Assembly: GCA_013180625.2 (NCBI GenBank)
Contig: SNVD02014687.1
Location: forward strand, 1 to 64,000
Source: Boswellia sacra
Taxonomy: Eukaryota; Streptophyta; Magnoliopsida; Sapindales; Burseraceae
Direction of reading: 5' to 3'
DNA: 64,000 nt
Made by a program: the position numbers and the translations under genes. Shown here piece after piece: positions 45,567 through 57,467 of this stretch (position 1 is the stretch's first letter; each line of letters opens with the position of its first letter). The notes under the pieces were generated by a model. That model was given only the letters and a program-made list of their open reading frames with translations. It made no database searches and had not been told where the DNA came from.

Positions 45567-46823
45567 ATATCATGAGAATATATTATTATGAATCATTCAT
45601 TTAAATTATGTAATTACACAACTATTTATTTTACATATCTATTTTTTATTTTTTTATTATTTGTACTAGAAAGTAAATAAAAATGTTAATTTTATGAAAC
45701 TATAATAATTCATTTTGATTATGTTCGACTAGTAATTTACAAATGTTTGTATAATACATAGGGCACGTTACTAGTTTCTTAATATTTCTTATTAAGAAGA
45801 ATAAATAACTTAAGACTTATTATTAGATTTGACGAGGAAAAAAATAAAAACAAAAACAAGCATATCATTCATATATTCAAATTTAAAGAAAAAAAAAACG
45901 CCCCCTAACTTTTAATAGTTATATAGAAATAGAATAATGAGTGATGGCTTTGATATTTTATAGGCGAAGAGATGTAGTTTTCTAATCTATCTTTAATTCC
46001 TAATTTTCATCAAAGTTGGATAACTTCTCCAAGACGTTCACTGGACTAAAGAGATTTTGTAATAATAATTAATTATGTAAAGATTTATCCATTTAATAAT
46101 TTATTACACCTAATAAATTATGTCACCATATGAACCTAATTGTCATATGATCAACCATATTAATTCTTACCAATGTCTCTTAGCATCGTTATATGCAAGT
46201 CATTAGATACGTTTCCATAAGAATATATTATGAATCATTCATTTAAAATTAAGTAATTACATAACTAATTTTTTTACATATATATATTCTAATTTTCACA
46301 TTATTTTTACAATAAATTAACCAAAAATATTAATTTTATGACACTATAATAATTTCTTTTAATTTTTTTCAACTAATAATTGTTTGTATAATATATAAAC
46401 TAAGAAAAATAAAACACTTAAGGCTTATTATCATATTTGAAGGAAAAAAACATATTATTTATATATTCAGATTTCTAACAAAAAGAAACGAAAGAAAAGA
46501 AAGGCCCCCCTAACTTTTAGTAGGTAGCTAGATAGAGCAATAAGTTATGGTTTTGATCTTTTATCGGTACAGAGATGAGTATAACTTTTTGTCTAACTGT
46601 AATTTATATTTTCCATCAAAGTGGATAACTTCTCCTAGACTTTTAATGGACTATAAAATTTTAGTAATATTAACTAATTTCATAAAGATTTATCTAATTA
46701 ATTTTTATTATACCTAAAAAAATTGCGTCATTATATGGACCTAATTGTCAAGTAAACCATATTAATTCTTACCAATGCTCACTAACGTTGTTAGACCAAG
46801 TCATTGGATACATATCGTATAAG
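45567..46823 (+). repeat. Tandem duplication of ~630 bp inside copy B
   Basis: Unit 1 (45567-46208) and unit 2 (46209-46823) both contain TATGAATCATTCATTTAAA, a CGCCCCCTAACTTTTA-type segment, the TTTTGATCTTTTAT stretch and CCTAATTGTCA followed by CATATTAATTCTTACCAATG. The units are clearly diverged. Copy A shows only one equivalent (24061-24450). Confidence 0.8.
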
Positions 46824-47659
46824 GTATTGTTGTATTAAACTAATTGTTGGACAGTGCTAGACTATGATGGAGCATAGTGCCTAGATGTTTGCCGCTTGAA
46901 AAAAAAAAAAAAAAAAAGTCAGGGCATTTTCAATTGGAACTAAATTTCTCTCCTTACTTGAATAAAACATTAAAAAAAATGTAATTGATGATTGGTGGAA
47001 ATATATTAAGACATAGAGGGTAAATAAATAGTCATAATCATTATAAAGGCTAAATTCACATGTCACAAGATCTTTAAAGATTTCAACAGAGCTACTATCA
47101 AGATGGAATTCTCAAGCCAACATTTCTAATTTGGTTAGGAAACTAAACAAAAAAAAAAAAGAAATATACTAATTGTAAAATAAACCTCAGAGTCTTAGTT
47201 AAGTTTTTTTTTAATTTCCAAAAAAATAATTATTGACCACATTATATTTTCATATTATTTATCTGTCAATTTAAATATTGCTCTATATATATCTTCCAAA
47301 AATTAATTCAAAATTAATGCATCAGTATTAATTAATTCTTAAAGAAAATTAAAATAAAAGATTTTATAAAGAGCTGATAAAATAGATTGGTTTTAATCAA
47401 CTGAAAATGTGTGTAAATAAAACTAAAATAAGCGTAAGGAGGGAGATGTATTCTTAACGGATGAAGATAATTTAAAAAAAAAAAAAGATATTTAAGCAGT
47501 TTTGTTAAAATTTTAATTCTCTAAGGGGGCAAATCAATAAGAAAGTTGCCCTTGGCTTACCCAACTGCCACGCGCGAGCTATTTCTGTGGAAAGTTTTGA
47601 AATACATGCTTTTGCCTACACAAACTATCTTTCCTATTTTTCAAATTATCAATTGGTAA

Positions 47660-47714
<55 letters not shown>

Positions 47715-48190
47715 ACAGTAGAAGTGATTTATCATCTATCCTATTTATCCTGGATTAACCCACATATAAATAATGAGAAAGGTTTTACGAGATAGATTCA
47801 CTAATTAGGGATGATCTCATCCAATTAAATAATTATAAACAATTAAAGAGTTAAATAAATAAGAGATTAGTAGTTTTTTTGTCCAATCAATTATTGATAG
47901 ATAATTATGAGTGGGATGAAAAACTAAAAAAAAATTTTGAAAAGTAATTGTAATTTTAACTAACTGGTAGAATGTAAATTATCAGATATACCATTTTAAT
48001 ATGATAACATAATGTAGATTAACTAAAAATAAAATATTGATTTAGTGGCATAGAAACAAAAAGGGGTAATAATTTGAAATCTAATCTAATTAGTTAAAAC
48101 ATAATGTTATTCTAAAATGAAAAATCATTTAATACTACATATCCCATAACTATAATTGAGTGAAGTTATCTTGATTTGAGAATGTGTATA
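46824..48190 (+). repeat. Segmental duplication copy B, empty-site region for CACTA element 2
   Basis: Aligns with 24451-24498 joined to 28045-29324. At 46896-46918 an uninterrupted A run bridges the flanks that CACTA element 2 separates in copy A. It carries a (CT)n(AT)n microsatellite at about 47660-47711. No gene. Confidence 0.85.
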
Positions 48191-49251
48191 ATTTTGTAGC
48201 AAGATGGTAATAGGAATATACATGATAATTTAATTTCATTTTTAATGCAAAGCTCGATAGCTTCAAAGCCAGAAGTAGAGGTAAAAAGCAAAGTTTCATT
48301 GTTTGATCTAGGAATCTGTATATATAATCAAATTCTATTAATAGATTATGCGTGTAGCTTTCATGCAAGGACCACTCATATCATAAGACAAATGCATATC
48401 AAAGTTACCACGCAAACTCTCTCATCGGCAAAGTAAGTATTTAATTAAGATATATTAGATCTTGAGTAGCATGTTAATATCATATATATTTAACATATAT
48501 GTGTACGCCGACTCATCGTGTGTTCAGGTTTTTGTATCCTCGTGTGCTTCCACTTTAGACTTGATGATGAAAATATTAATTAATAATGCACGCACGTGAT
48601 TGATTGAATTATTATTTTTTTTAAGATACGGTAACATCATATAACCAAATTTGAAAGGATCTAGTTTGTGCCTATGATGCATGATAACTTATTTCAGATA
48701 CTTCTTTTTTGCTTGCAATTGTTGTTCATGCGTCTAGTACTATATGTAGAATGAAAGTTTCAACCTCAAGCAAGAATTTGGACTGTTAATATATATATAT
48801 ATATATATATTTGTTAGCACTCCAGAACTCTGTAATATCTATTGAAATTTACGTTCAATAACTTAAAATTTATTATATTGATTTATATTTTTGTTAATAC
48901 GTGTCCCAAAAATTATTTATATAGGAATTATTATTATTATTTTGGAGATCTCTAGCTAAGTTGAAGGTTCTGCACAAACTTAGAAATAACCCAGTATGAA
49001 TTAATGAGATAAATGCATTTAGAGGAATGCAAAGTAGCTTAGAAATGTTGGAAATTTCGAATAACTTCCTTCTAATTATTATATCAAACAACAATAATAT
49101 CTTAGGACCAAAAGAAAGAGATAATTTACTAGAGTTGTATGCATTTTTTGGGTTAAATTTTACTCAGCAATAGCTTCATTGAACAACATTGAGCAATCTT
49201 TGGAAAATGATGAACTATCTACCCGTGTTTAGTGACGTGGAAAGATCTAAC
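48191..49251. other. 3' flank of the copy-B LYK pseudogene
   Basis: Sequence deleted from copy A. It contains an (AT)n run at about 48789-48811 and no recognisable gene. Short ORFs on both strands are unsupported. Confidence 0.4.
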
Positions 49252-49296
49252 TCACCATGGATGCCAATCTAAAGTTGATAGAATCTTGGACAAAGT

Positions 49297-49982
49297 TGTT
49301 GCGAAGAAGAGCGACACACACTTATTAGCGGCTTATCGCAGAATTAGTCTAGGAGATTTAACACACACCTAAGCAAAGTAGATTAAAATAAAAACACAAA
49401 AATACAAGAATTTATACTGGTTCAGATCCCAAAACTATGATCCTACAACCGGTTGTTGCTGACGGTCAATCCATTATGGTAAAAAACAAGAGATACAAGA
49501 GTGTTTACAAGAACAATTAGAAGAAATTTAGTTTCTTCCTCTTCACGAAACTCACAATCTCTTTAAACCTTATCTCTCTTCTCTCTGAGTTTTCTTGTTC
49601 TCAAAACTCTTATTTTTACACTGGAAACACATCTCTTATTTATACCCAACGCTTATAGGTCAATTACTTGCGTGCTAAGAAATCCCAATTTTACTAGGAA
49701 ATAGACTTGCACTCCTATGCCATAGTGCCTGCACTTCGGCACGAACTCTCTATCTTGCTGCATGTCTCAGACCCAGAACCTAGGCCCCTGTGCAGGATTA
49801 CCTGCACTCCTGCGCACATCTGCTGCCTGTAGTAGCACACCTGGGCAACACACATTGTGTGACGACATCATGTTTCTACCTTTGATGTCTGATGTCGCAT
49901 CCTGGTGTGCCTACGTAGCTTCAGCTATGCACCAGCGCTATAGTTCTACCTACACTATACAAGTTGAGCCATAGACTTCACA
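49297..49982 (-). repeat. 3' LTR of the Tnt1-like element
   Basis: Matches 54093-54742 with visible divergence and indels (686 against 650 bp). It has a stretch of TGCACTCCTGCGCAC-type words (49700-49960). Confidence 0.9.
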
Positions 49983-50579
49983 AATCTCTACCTTGGATCA
50001 AGCTTGGGTTCCAAACTGTAAACATAGTAGATTCCAGCCATGTCCACCTTTAAGTTAAAATGGTCCTTCCATTACTCATATCAAATCCAAACAAGTTTTG
50101 AACTTGACAGTTATAACGAGCTTAGTAATCATATCCATTGGATTTCTTTTAGTATGAATTTTAACTACTAAAACCTTTCCTTCAGCAATGACATCTCTAA
50201 TGAAATTTAGGTTGATGTCTATATGTTTGGTTCTCTCATGATACATTCACTTTGGTTATCACAAAATACTTTTGCCTTGTCTTGTCTCACACCAAACTCA
50301 CTAACAAGCCCTTGCAGGCACAATGCTTCTTTTACAGCCTATGTAGCAGCACTATACTCTACCTTAGTTATTGAAAGTGCCACAACTGATTTTAAATTGG
50401 CTTTTCTACTGATGGTGCAACAAAACAATGTGAACACATAACCGATTAACAACCTTATTTTATCAAGATCATCCGCAAACATAACCTATAAGCTTTTCAT
50501 CTATGTTTTTGCTTCTCTCGTACACTAACTTGTAGCTTGAAGTACCCTTGAGATATTTAAATATCCACTCGACAGCTTC

Positions 50580-51540
50580 TCAATGATGTCTACTCAGATT
50601 TTCCATGAACCAGCTCGCCAAGCTAGCTACATATGCCAAGTTAGGTCTTATGCATACCATGGAGTATGTCAAACTCCCAACAGCACTTACATAAGTAATT
50701 TTGGTCATCTCCTTTTTCTCAACATCCGTAATAGGAGATTGTGTCATTGGAAATTTAAAATGAGCTATCAAAGCAGCTTGCACCTTCTTTGCACTAGCCA
50801 TGTTAAACTTCTCAAGCATCTTGAGAATGTAATCACCTTGAGATAGAAATAACAAGCCTTTATCTCTATCTTTACTGATCTTTATCCTGAAAATCTTCTT
50901 AACATAACCTAAATCTTTCATCTCAAGTTCTTTATTTAGCTGTATTTTCAATTTTTGAATTTCTTTGATGTTCTTTGATGCAATCAACATATAATAACAA
51001 GAAAATCCCAACTCCAATTTTCAACCATTTAAATACGCAACTATCATATTTACTCTTGGTATACCCATGTTTGATCATAAACTCATCAAACTTTAAATAC
51101 GATTGCCTTGGTGACTACTTGAGGCCATACAATGGTTTCTTTAACAAACACATCTTGTGTTCATTTCCTAATTTCACAAAACCTTCTAGTTGTGCCATCA
51201 CAATACTCTTCTCTAAATTACCATGAAGGAACACGATTTTGACATCCATCTGTCTAACTCCATATTAAACTGGTTTACTAGAGCCAGTAGTACTCTAATA
51301 GACGTGTGTTTTACTACAAGAGAGACCTTATTAAAATCAATGCCCTCCTTTTATGTGAATCCTTTTGCCACCAACCTAGCATTGTACCTTGGCTTTCCTT
51401 TACCACAATCACCTTTTTTCCGTTTGAATACCCATTTACAACCTAATAGCTTCTGTCTAGTAGTGTTATCAACCAAGATCCAGGTACAATTCTTATTCAA
51501 AGAATCTGTTTTCTCTTTCATTGCCTGTTACCATTGACTC
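50580..51540 (-). pseudogene. Copia reverse transcriptase remnant (Tnt1-like)
   Basis: From 51530 down the pieces read MKEKTDSLNKN and KWVFKRKKGD, then RYNARLVAKGFT, a stop and KEGIDFNKV. The open part 51017-50580 reads YYMLIASKNIKEIQKLKIQL where YVDDMLIA is expected, so the catalytic YVDD is altered. Then follow KELEMKDLG, KIFRIKISKDRDKGLLFLSQ and TYVSAVGSLTYSMVCIRPNL. RNase H continues in fragments towards 50150. Stops in every frame make it inactive. Confidence 0.85.
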
Positions 51541-52376
51541 CTATCTCTACAAGCCATCGCTTCCCTAAAGCTTCTAGGCTCATTACCATCAATCTCCTCT
51601 GATATTGACAATGCAAAAGCTATAAGATCAGCGTATCCATACCTCACTGATAGAGCAACTATCCTTCTAGCACGATCTCTTGCTAGTTGATAGGTTCTCA
51701 AGTTGTTAGTCTCATGAAGGACTTCCTTAATGTCATCATGTTCTATCATGTCACTTGCCTCTTCCTTTCGAGAATCTTCAACTTCATGGAGCTCTACTTT
51801 AGTCCCAACGCTCTCTGTATCTGTAGGAATATCACTAGGTATTTTGAACAGCCTCCAAAATAAAACTTCGACTCTCTAAAAGTGACATCTCTACTTGTAA
51901 AACACTTAACATTTGACTCTTGCCACCATGATCTGTACCCCTTCACACCTTTTAGATAGCTAACAAACATTCACTACCTCATTCCTTAGCTCCAGCTTGC
52001 CTTGTTTGATATGTGCATATGCCATATAACCAAACACCTTTAAATGATTGTAGCTAAGTGGTGAATCTATCCACACTTCTTTGGGTGTCTTGAAACCAAT
52101 AGTCGCTGATAGGCATTAATTGATTAAGTATGTTCTCATGTTGACTGCCCAAAACTTCTTAGGCATCCCAACGCTTAACAACATGCATCTTACCCCCTCA
52201 AGAAGCATTCTATATATTCTTTCAACCAAGCCATTTTGTTGTGATGTATTAGATACTATTTTGTGCATTACCACTCCCTCATTATTGCAAAAGCGGTTGA
52301 ACTCTTTATTCAAGAACTCCAAACCATTATCAGTTTTAAGCTTTCGCACTTTTCTACCTGTTTGGGCTTCAACCAT
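51528..52376 (-). pseudogene. Copia integrase remnant (Tnt1-like)
   Basis: 52376-52116 reads KVRKLKTDNGLEFLNKEFNR, with the second catalytic Asp in TDNG, and SQQNGLVERIYRMLLEGVRC, which contains the catalytic Glu. Downstream, YNHLKVFGYMAYAHIKQGKL and a broken C-terminal part lead to the linker DRARRIVALSVRYGYADLIA (51749-51528), typical of Tnt1-like polyproteins before RT. It would insert cDNA into the genome, but stops and a frame change after about 52116 inactivate it. Confidence 0.85.
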
Positions 52377-53300
52377 CTTTTTTCAATGTTTAAATTTCTA
52401 GAGTGCCTCATCCTTAGTCTTCAAGATATACACCCACACCTTTCTTGAGCAATCATCAATTATGGATATGAAGTATCTACCTCCACCTAAAGTTTCATGC
52501 TTAGATGGACCTCGTAGATCGGAATAAAAATAACTGAAAGTTTCACTTGTTGTATAAGATGAGGAAGCAAGTTTTACCCACTTAAACTTACCAAGTACGC
52601 AATGCTCACAAACCCCAATTTTCCTAACTTATCTCTGCACAGCAAGCCTTGCTTTTACAGCTCCTCAAGCCCCCTTTCACTTACATGGCCAAACCTCTTA
52701 TGCTACAAGTAGACTTTATCATCCATGCCTGATACCGTATCCGCTTCCCAATTATGGTGCTACCTTAGAGAATATACAAATTGTTTTCCCTTACACCTTT
52801 CATTACAACTAAGGATCTTTTTTGTAACTTTCAAGGTACCATTCTCTCCTTTATAATTTTAGCCATTGGAATCATGCGTGTCGAGTGAAATCAAGTTTCG
52901 CTTCAGCTCTGGAATGTGCCTCACAACCATCAAAACTCATTCCATGCCATCATAAGTCTTTATTCGAAATGTCCCTATGCACACCATGTTACAAGCTTTG
53001 TTGTCACCTAACAAAACTTTTTTGCTGTCAATCTTCTCATATGATTCAAACCAGCTTCTATTTGGCATCATACGAAACAAACAACCGAAATCCAAGACCT
53101 ATTGCTTCTCCGAGTTTTTCGTAGTCATAACTAGCACATCCAAACTCTCATATCCTTCCTCTACAATTGCAGCATCACACTTTTTTGGTTTTTTACCTTT
53201 CTCGTTCTTCTTTCTTTTGGCACAAAGCCTCCTAATATGCCCCTCCTCATGAAGGTGGAAGCATTTTACAGCTTTCTTTCCCTTCGACTTTGACCTCGAG
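52377..53300 (-). pseudogene. Zinc knuckle, protease and pre-integrase remnants of the Tnt1-like element
   Basis: The minus strand near 53270-53225 reads KCFHLHEEGHIRRLCAKRKK, a CCHC knuckle whose second Cys is Leu. Around 53100 VLDFGCLFRMMPN stands where the protease motif VLDSGCSFHMCPN is expected, so the DSG serine is lost. Pre-integrase HHCC-type segments lie between 52740 and 52560. Multiple stops are present. Confidence 0.65.
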
Positions 53301-53420
53301 TGTGACTTGCCCTTGAGTGTGACTTGCCCTTATAGTCACGTTTTTCATTCCTCTCTCTCACATGCAGCCTTCACCCGAGTGTTCACCCAACTCATTCTTT
53401 CTTTAGAGATCTTTCAAATT

Positions 53421-53960
53421 CTACATACCAATCACATCATCAAGCGACCATGTCTCCCTACCATGCATTAATATATCTACAAACATCTCATATGACTTCA
53501 GAAGAGAATGTAACAACACCGAAGCTTTATTCTTATCTTCATATTCTATTTGTATATTTTCTAAATCCAAGCACAGCTTGTTAAATTCATCAATGTAGTC
53601 TTGCAAGTTCTTATCCTCATCCATTTTGAAAGTAAAGAATTTTGCTTTTAAATACAACCTACTCGACAGATTTTTCGTCATGTAAAGGCTTTCAAGCTTT
53701 AACCATACCTCAGCCATAATTTTCATTCGAGAAACTTACCTCAACACTTTGTCACTTAAAAAAAAGATTAATGTGTTATAGGCTCTCTTCATGATATCAC
53801 TTTTTTTCAACATTGTAGCTAGCTGGCATCTTGCTTTTACCCCTAAGTGCTTCATCTAGTGCTAGGTTGCCCAACAAAGCCACCATCTCTATTCTTCAAA
53901 TAGCAAAGTGACTGCTACCATCAAACTTCTCAATCCTGTACTTGCTAGTTGATGTAGCCA
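53421..53960 (-). pseudogene. Copia gag remnant of the Tnt1-like element
   Basis: Begins MATSTSKYRIEKFDG at about 53960, then a broken stretch, then the open part 53726-53421 with AEVWLKLESLYMTKNLSSRL, KAKFFTFKMDEDKNLQDYID, EFNKLCLDLENI and ETWSLDDVI. It is typical of Tnt1-like (UBN2-type) gag, which forms particles around element RNA. Stops upstream of 53726 break it. Confidence 0.8.
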
Positions 53961-54076
53961 TCATATAAATTTTATCGAACACCTCTTGTACTGCGCAGTT
54001 ACAAGTCAAGACTTTTATCGAACACCTGTCATGCTAAGAATTTTTTGCCACCAAAGATCCCAAGCAGCTGTAACCA

Positions 54077-54091
54077 GGCTTTGATACCAAT
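54077..54091 (-). other. Primer binding site of the Tnt1-like element
   Basis: On the minus strand it reads TTGGTATCAAAGCC next to the 5' LTR: initiator tRNA-Met type with one change. Confidence 0.8.
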
Positions 54092-54092
54092 T

Positions 54093-54742
54093 TGTTATGA
54101 AGAAGAGCGACACACATACTCATATCCGGCTTATCGTAGAATTGGTCTAGGAGATTTAACACACACCCAAGTAAAGTAAATCAAAGTAGGAACACAAGGA
54201 CAAAAGAATTTATACTGGTTCAAATCACAAGACAAGAGATACTAGAGTGTTTACAAGGATAACTAGAAGAAATTTAGTTTCTTCCTTTTTAAGAAACTCA
54301 CGATCTCTCTAAACCCTAACTTTCCTCTTTCCTCTCTTCTCTCTGAGTTTTCTTACTCTCAAAACTCTTATTTTTACACTGAAAACACGTCCCTTATTTA
54401 TATCCAAAACTTGTTGACCAACTACTTGCATGCCAAGAAATCCTAATTTTACTGGGAAACAAACTCGCACTCTTTGCCCTATAGTACCTGCGCTCCGATG
54501 TGAACTCTCTCTTTTGTTGCATGTCTCAGACCCAGAACTTGTGCCCCTGTGTAGGATTAATTGTGCTCTCACACAAATCTTCTGCCTGTAGCTGTGCACC
54601 TGGGCAACACACATTGTGCAACGATGCCATATTTTTGCCTTTTAAAGCCTAATGTCGCATCCTAGTGTGACTATGCAACTCCAGCTGCATACCAGCACCA
54701 TGTTTCTGCCTAAACTACAGAAGTCGAGCCATAAACTTCACA
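54093..54742 (-). repeat. 5' LTR of the Tnt1-like element
   Basis: Partner of 49297-49982. Its outer end abuts AAAAGTGATGG, the continuation of the LYK exon. Confidence 0.9.
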
Positions 54743-57467
54743 AAAAGTGATGGACACTTTAGCCATTGATGGCCAAGCATTTGGATCATGAGCAACACAG
54801 CTTTCTACTAGCTGAGCCATTGACAAGGCCAATCCTAAAGGGTACTCATTCCTTAATGATGAATCCATAAAGTTTCTAAGTTTCTCCCTTATATCCTCAC
54901 CTACGAGTACTCCACTTATGGATTCAAATAGCAATTCATGCGTGCTATTCCTATCACCTATTGAAGCTATGGCTTCCTTTCTATATAATAGCTCCAACAC
55001 CACAACCCCAAGGGTAAAAACATCTATTTTTGGCATGATCACTCCGTTCACTATATACTCTAGAGCCATATAACCATGTGTACCAACCACATGCCTCGTC
55101 AATTGTAGATTGCCAAATTGCTCGCTGTTGTGCATGCTTCTAGCTAAAATAAGGAAATCATGGCAATGAAATTGGCATCTAAGAAAATGTTACTGCTCTT
55201 CAAGTTCTTATGTATGTATGGGGGATTGGTATATTTGTGGAGATAAGTAAGGGCATTAGCTACATCATAAGGGATTTGTACTTGTTGCTTCCATTCTAGA
55301 GTTGCTCCAAAAGTTTGCTGCCTATTAAAAAAGTGGAGCCAATCACTGAGGGATCCATTCTTTGCATATTCATAAACAAGATAGGTGTTGCCTCCACTGA
55401 CACTAAAACCATTGGGCCTTATAATGTTATCATGATGGATTTTCTTCAATACATTTATCTTGCTCAAGAAGTCTCCTTGCATCACCTTAACGACAACATT
55501 CTCCCCTTTGGTAAATCCCTTGTAAATGCATCCTTTGATTTTGTTGTCTTGGTTGAAATTTCTTGCGGCAATTTCTAGATCTTTGACCTTATAACTGATC
55601 AAACAATTAATAGCATTTCAAAACCCTTGCTAAATCATCTTAGCTTCTAAGAAAAAGGCTGCTTACTTCTACTTCTTGTGTCGGCAATGGAAAAAGCACA
55701 CTAACACTGCCAAAAGTTAAACGAGCAACAATCTAGCTCTAATCACGGTAACCACGAACATCCATTTCTTATTGGATTCGGATACAAGAGAAGGGTTTAA
55801 TATTGTTGGTAAATAAGGTAGCAAAGTAGCAGTTGATGGGGTGGGTTGATTAATCTTGATTAGCTCATTTGCAATGGGAACTAAAATGGGCATAAATGTA
55901 TATGGTGTAAGTTCATCTTGGGATAGCTCATTTCCATCAAGGATGCTTTGACTATGAACATGGAAGATATTTGCTATTGAGTGAATGGAATCACCCCTTT
56001 TGACAATGTTTTTTATTAAAAACTTGACACTTTAAGCTGTTTGATTTCAAGTGGGACATGCACAGGTGAGTGGAACCAACAAATCTCAATAAAGTCTGGG
56101 GATTTTGTGCCATGATTGTTTAGCAAGTAGTGAGTCCTTGGTAGGTGTTATTATCCACATAGAAAATTGTCTCTATGGTGTTGTCCATCATGTATGTGGC
56201 TTTATCCTATAGTATAGGCCCAAACAAGAATAATTGATAGGAATCACCACTAGGGTGTCCACGGGGATGTCAGCGTTGAGTGAGGGTAGCCGGTTAAGTG
56301 AGACGATGAGGGTGGGTTTGAATACCAATAGATGAGCTAGGCCAAGTACTGAGTTGTGGGGAAGGTTTGATTTGAAAGTGAGGTAGGCTTGACATAATGA
56401 TGATTCAACTGCATTGCAAGCATACCATCCAATACCTATACTTGAGGTCTGGTTGTAACAATCAAGCTTAAAGTCCGTCAAAGATTGTTGTGCTTCTATC
56501 ATTGTTACATTCAATAGAAGAGCATGAACATATTCATCTGGGCAACCTCCTCTCTAATGCAATTAATATAGAAAGAGAGATACTATAAATAGACTAGTAA
56601 TGAAGAAGGTATTGGTGATTTAATTGGGTTTAATTTTTTCGAATGTCAAATATCCCCCTAAATTATTAATAAAGTTTAAATTATCAATGGTAGAGCATTC
56701 AAAATGCCAGGCTATACGAATTCAGACTTAGATATTTTTATCCTAACAATACATGTTTGACTATTCTAACATATGCATGAGAACCAGATGAGCAATTAGT
56801 AAGAGAAAGCATGCATTAATTTAGTTGAACTTTATGTATCAAACTATGTTATATTAGATAATCGCCTTGGCCTTTTATTTAAATATTAGCTAAAGTTAAC
56901 GGTGTATAGCAGATGAGAGATGGTAGAGATCTTGATCATGTGCCATTACGTGCAGACATGTAAAAATTATCCATTAAATGAACTTGTCGCTCAAGAAAGA
57001 AAAAAAAAGTAACTTTCAGTGAAACCTACACTTATATTGGATGAGCTTAGCAACTTTGTTTTCATTGACAACTTGAACTAAAAGGCTACAGTTCTGCAAT
57101 CCCAATAGCATTTGTTCTTAAACTTCAATTTATTAAATTTTTCTATTGGTGCGCGCCCTTCAATAGCCCTTCAAAGTTTGTAGAATAAGGAAATGGTTGT
57201 ATCATAAGTTTTTCGAGTCTTATGGGACAAAATTGGTTCATACATGCACGTTTTGAAAAATGATCGTAGAAGCTTCGAAGCACATATCAATGACAAGTCT
57301 CCAAAGGTCATTAGAATTAAGAAGCCTCAAGGTTTAATGGGCTATTTTGAAATTGTTTAGAAGTTATATGAGTTATGACATATATGCAAGCTAAAAGTTA
57401 TCAAATGACTCTAAAATCAATTCATTCCAAATTCCACAAATCAATGTTTAAGAAAAAGATTAGTTCA

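Larger units (their letters stand above)
49297..54742 (-). mobile_element. Tnt1/Tork-like Ty1/copia element inserted in the LYK gene
   Basis: LTRs at 49297-49982 and 54093-54742 start TGTT(G/A)(C/T)GAAGAAGAGCG and end ACTTCACA on the plus strand. AAAGT occurs on both sides (49292-49296 and 54744-54748; one extra A on the right) as the 5-bp target duplication. The primer binding site TTGGTATCAAAGCC lies next to the right LTR on the minus strand, so the element is antisense to the window and co-oriented with the LYK gene. The interior carries gag, protease, integrase and RT remnants. Confidence 0.9.
49252..56514 (-). pseudogene. LYK4/5-type LysM receptor-like pseudokinase gene, split by a copia insertion
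   Basis: The minus-strand order is as follows. The LysM ectodomain (56514-56180) has DFKLDCYNQTSSIGIGWYAC, LTFKSNLPHNSVLG and INYSCLG, then after a stop NNTYQGLTTC. In further frames come FLIKNIVKRGDSIHSIANIF and a linker. A shortened transmembrane segment (KKWMFVVTVIRARLLLV) lies near 55720. The kinase N-lobe (55602-55144) has AARNFNQDNKIKGCIYKGF, VVVKVMQGD and HKNLKSSNIFLDAN, where the catalytic Asp of HRD is Asn as in LYK4/5 pseudokinases. The C-lobe (55135-54744) has LQLTRHVVGTHGYMALEYI and NAWPSMAKVSIT. The last codons, SKILSTLDWHPW and stop, are at 49296-49252 beyond the copia element. No signal peptide is recognised. LYK4/5 act with CERK1 in chitin perception; this copy is dead through stops, frameshifts and the insertion. 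Confidence 0.9.
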
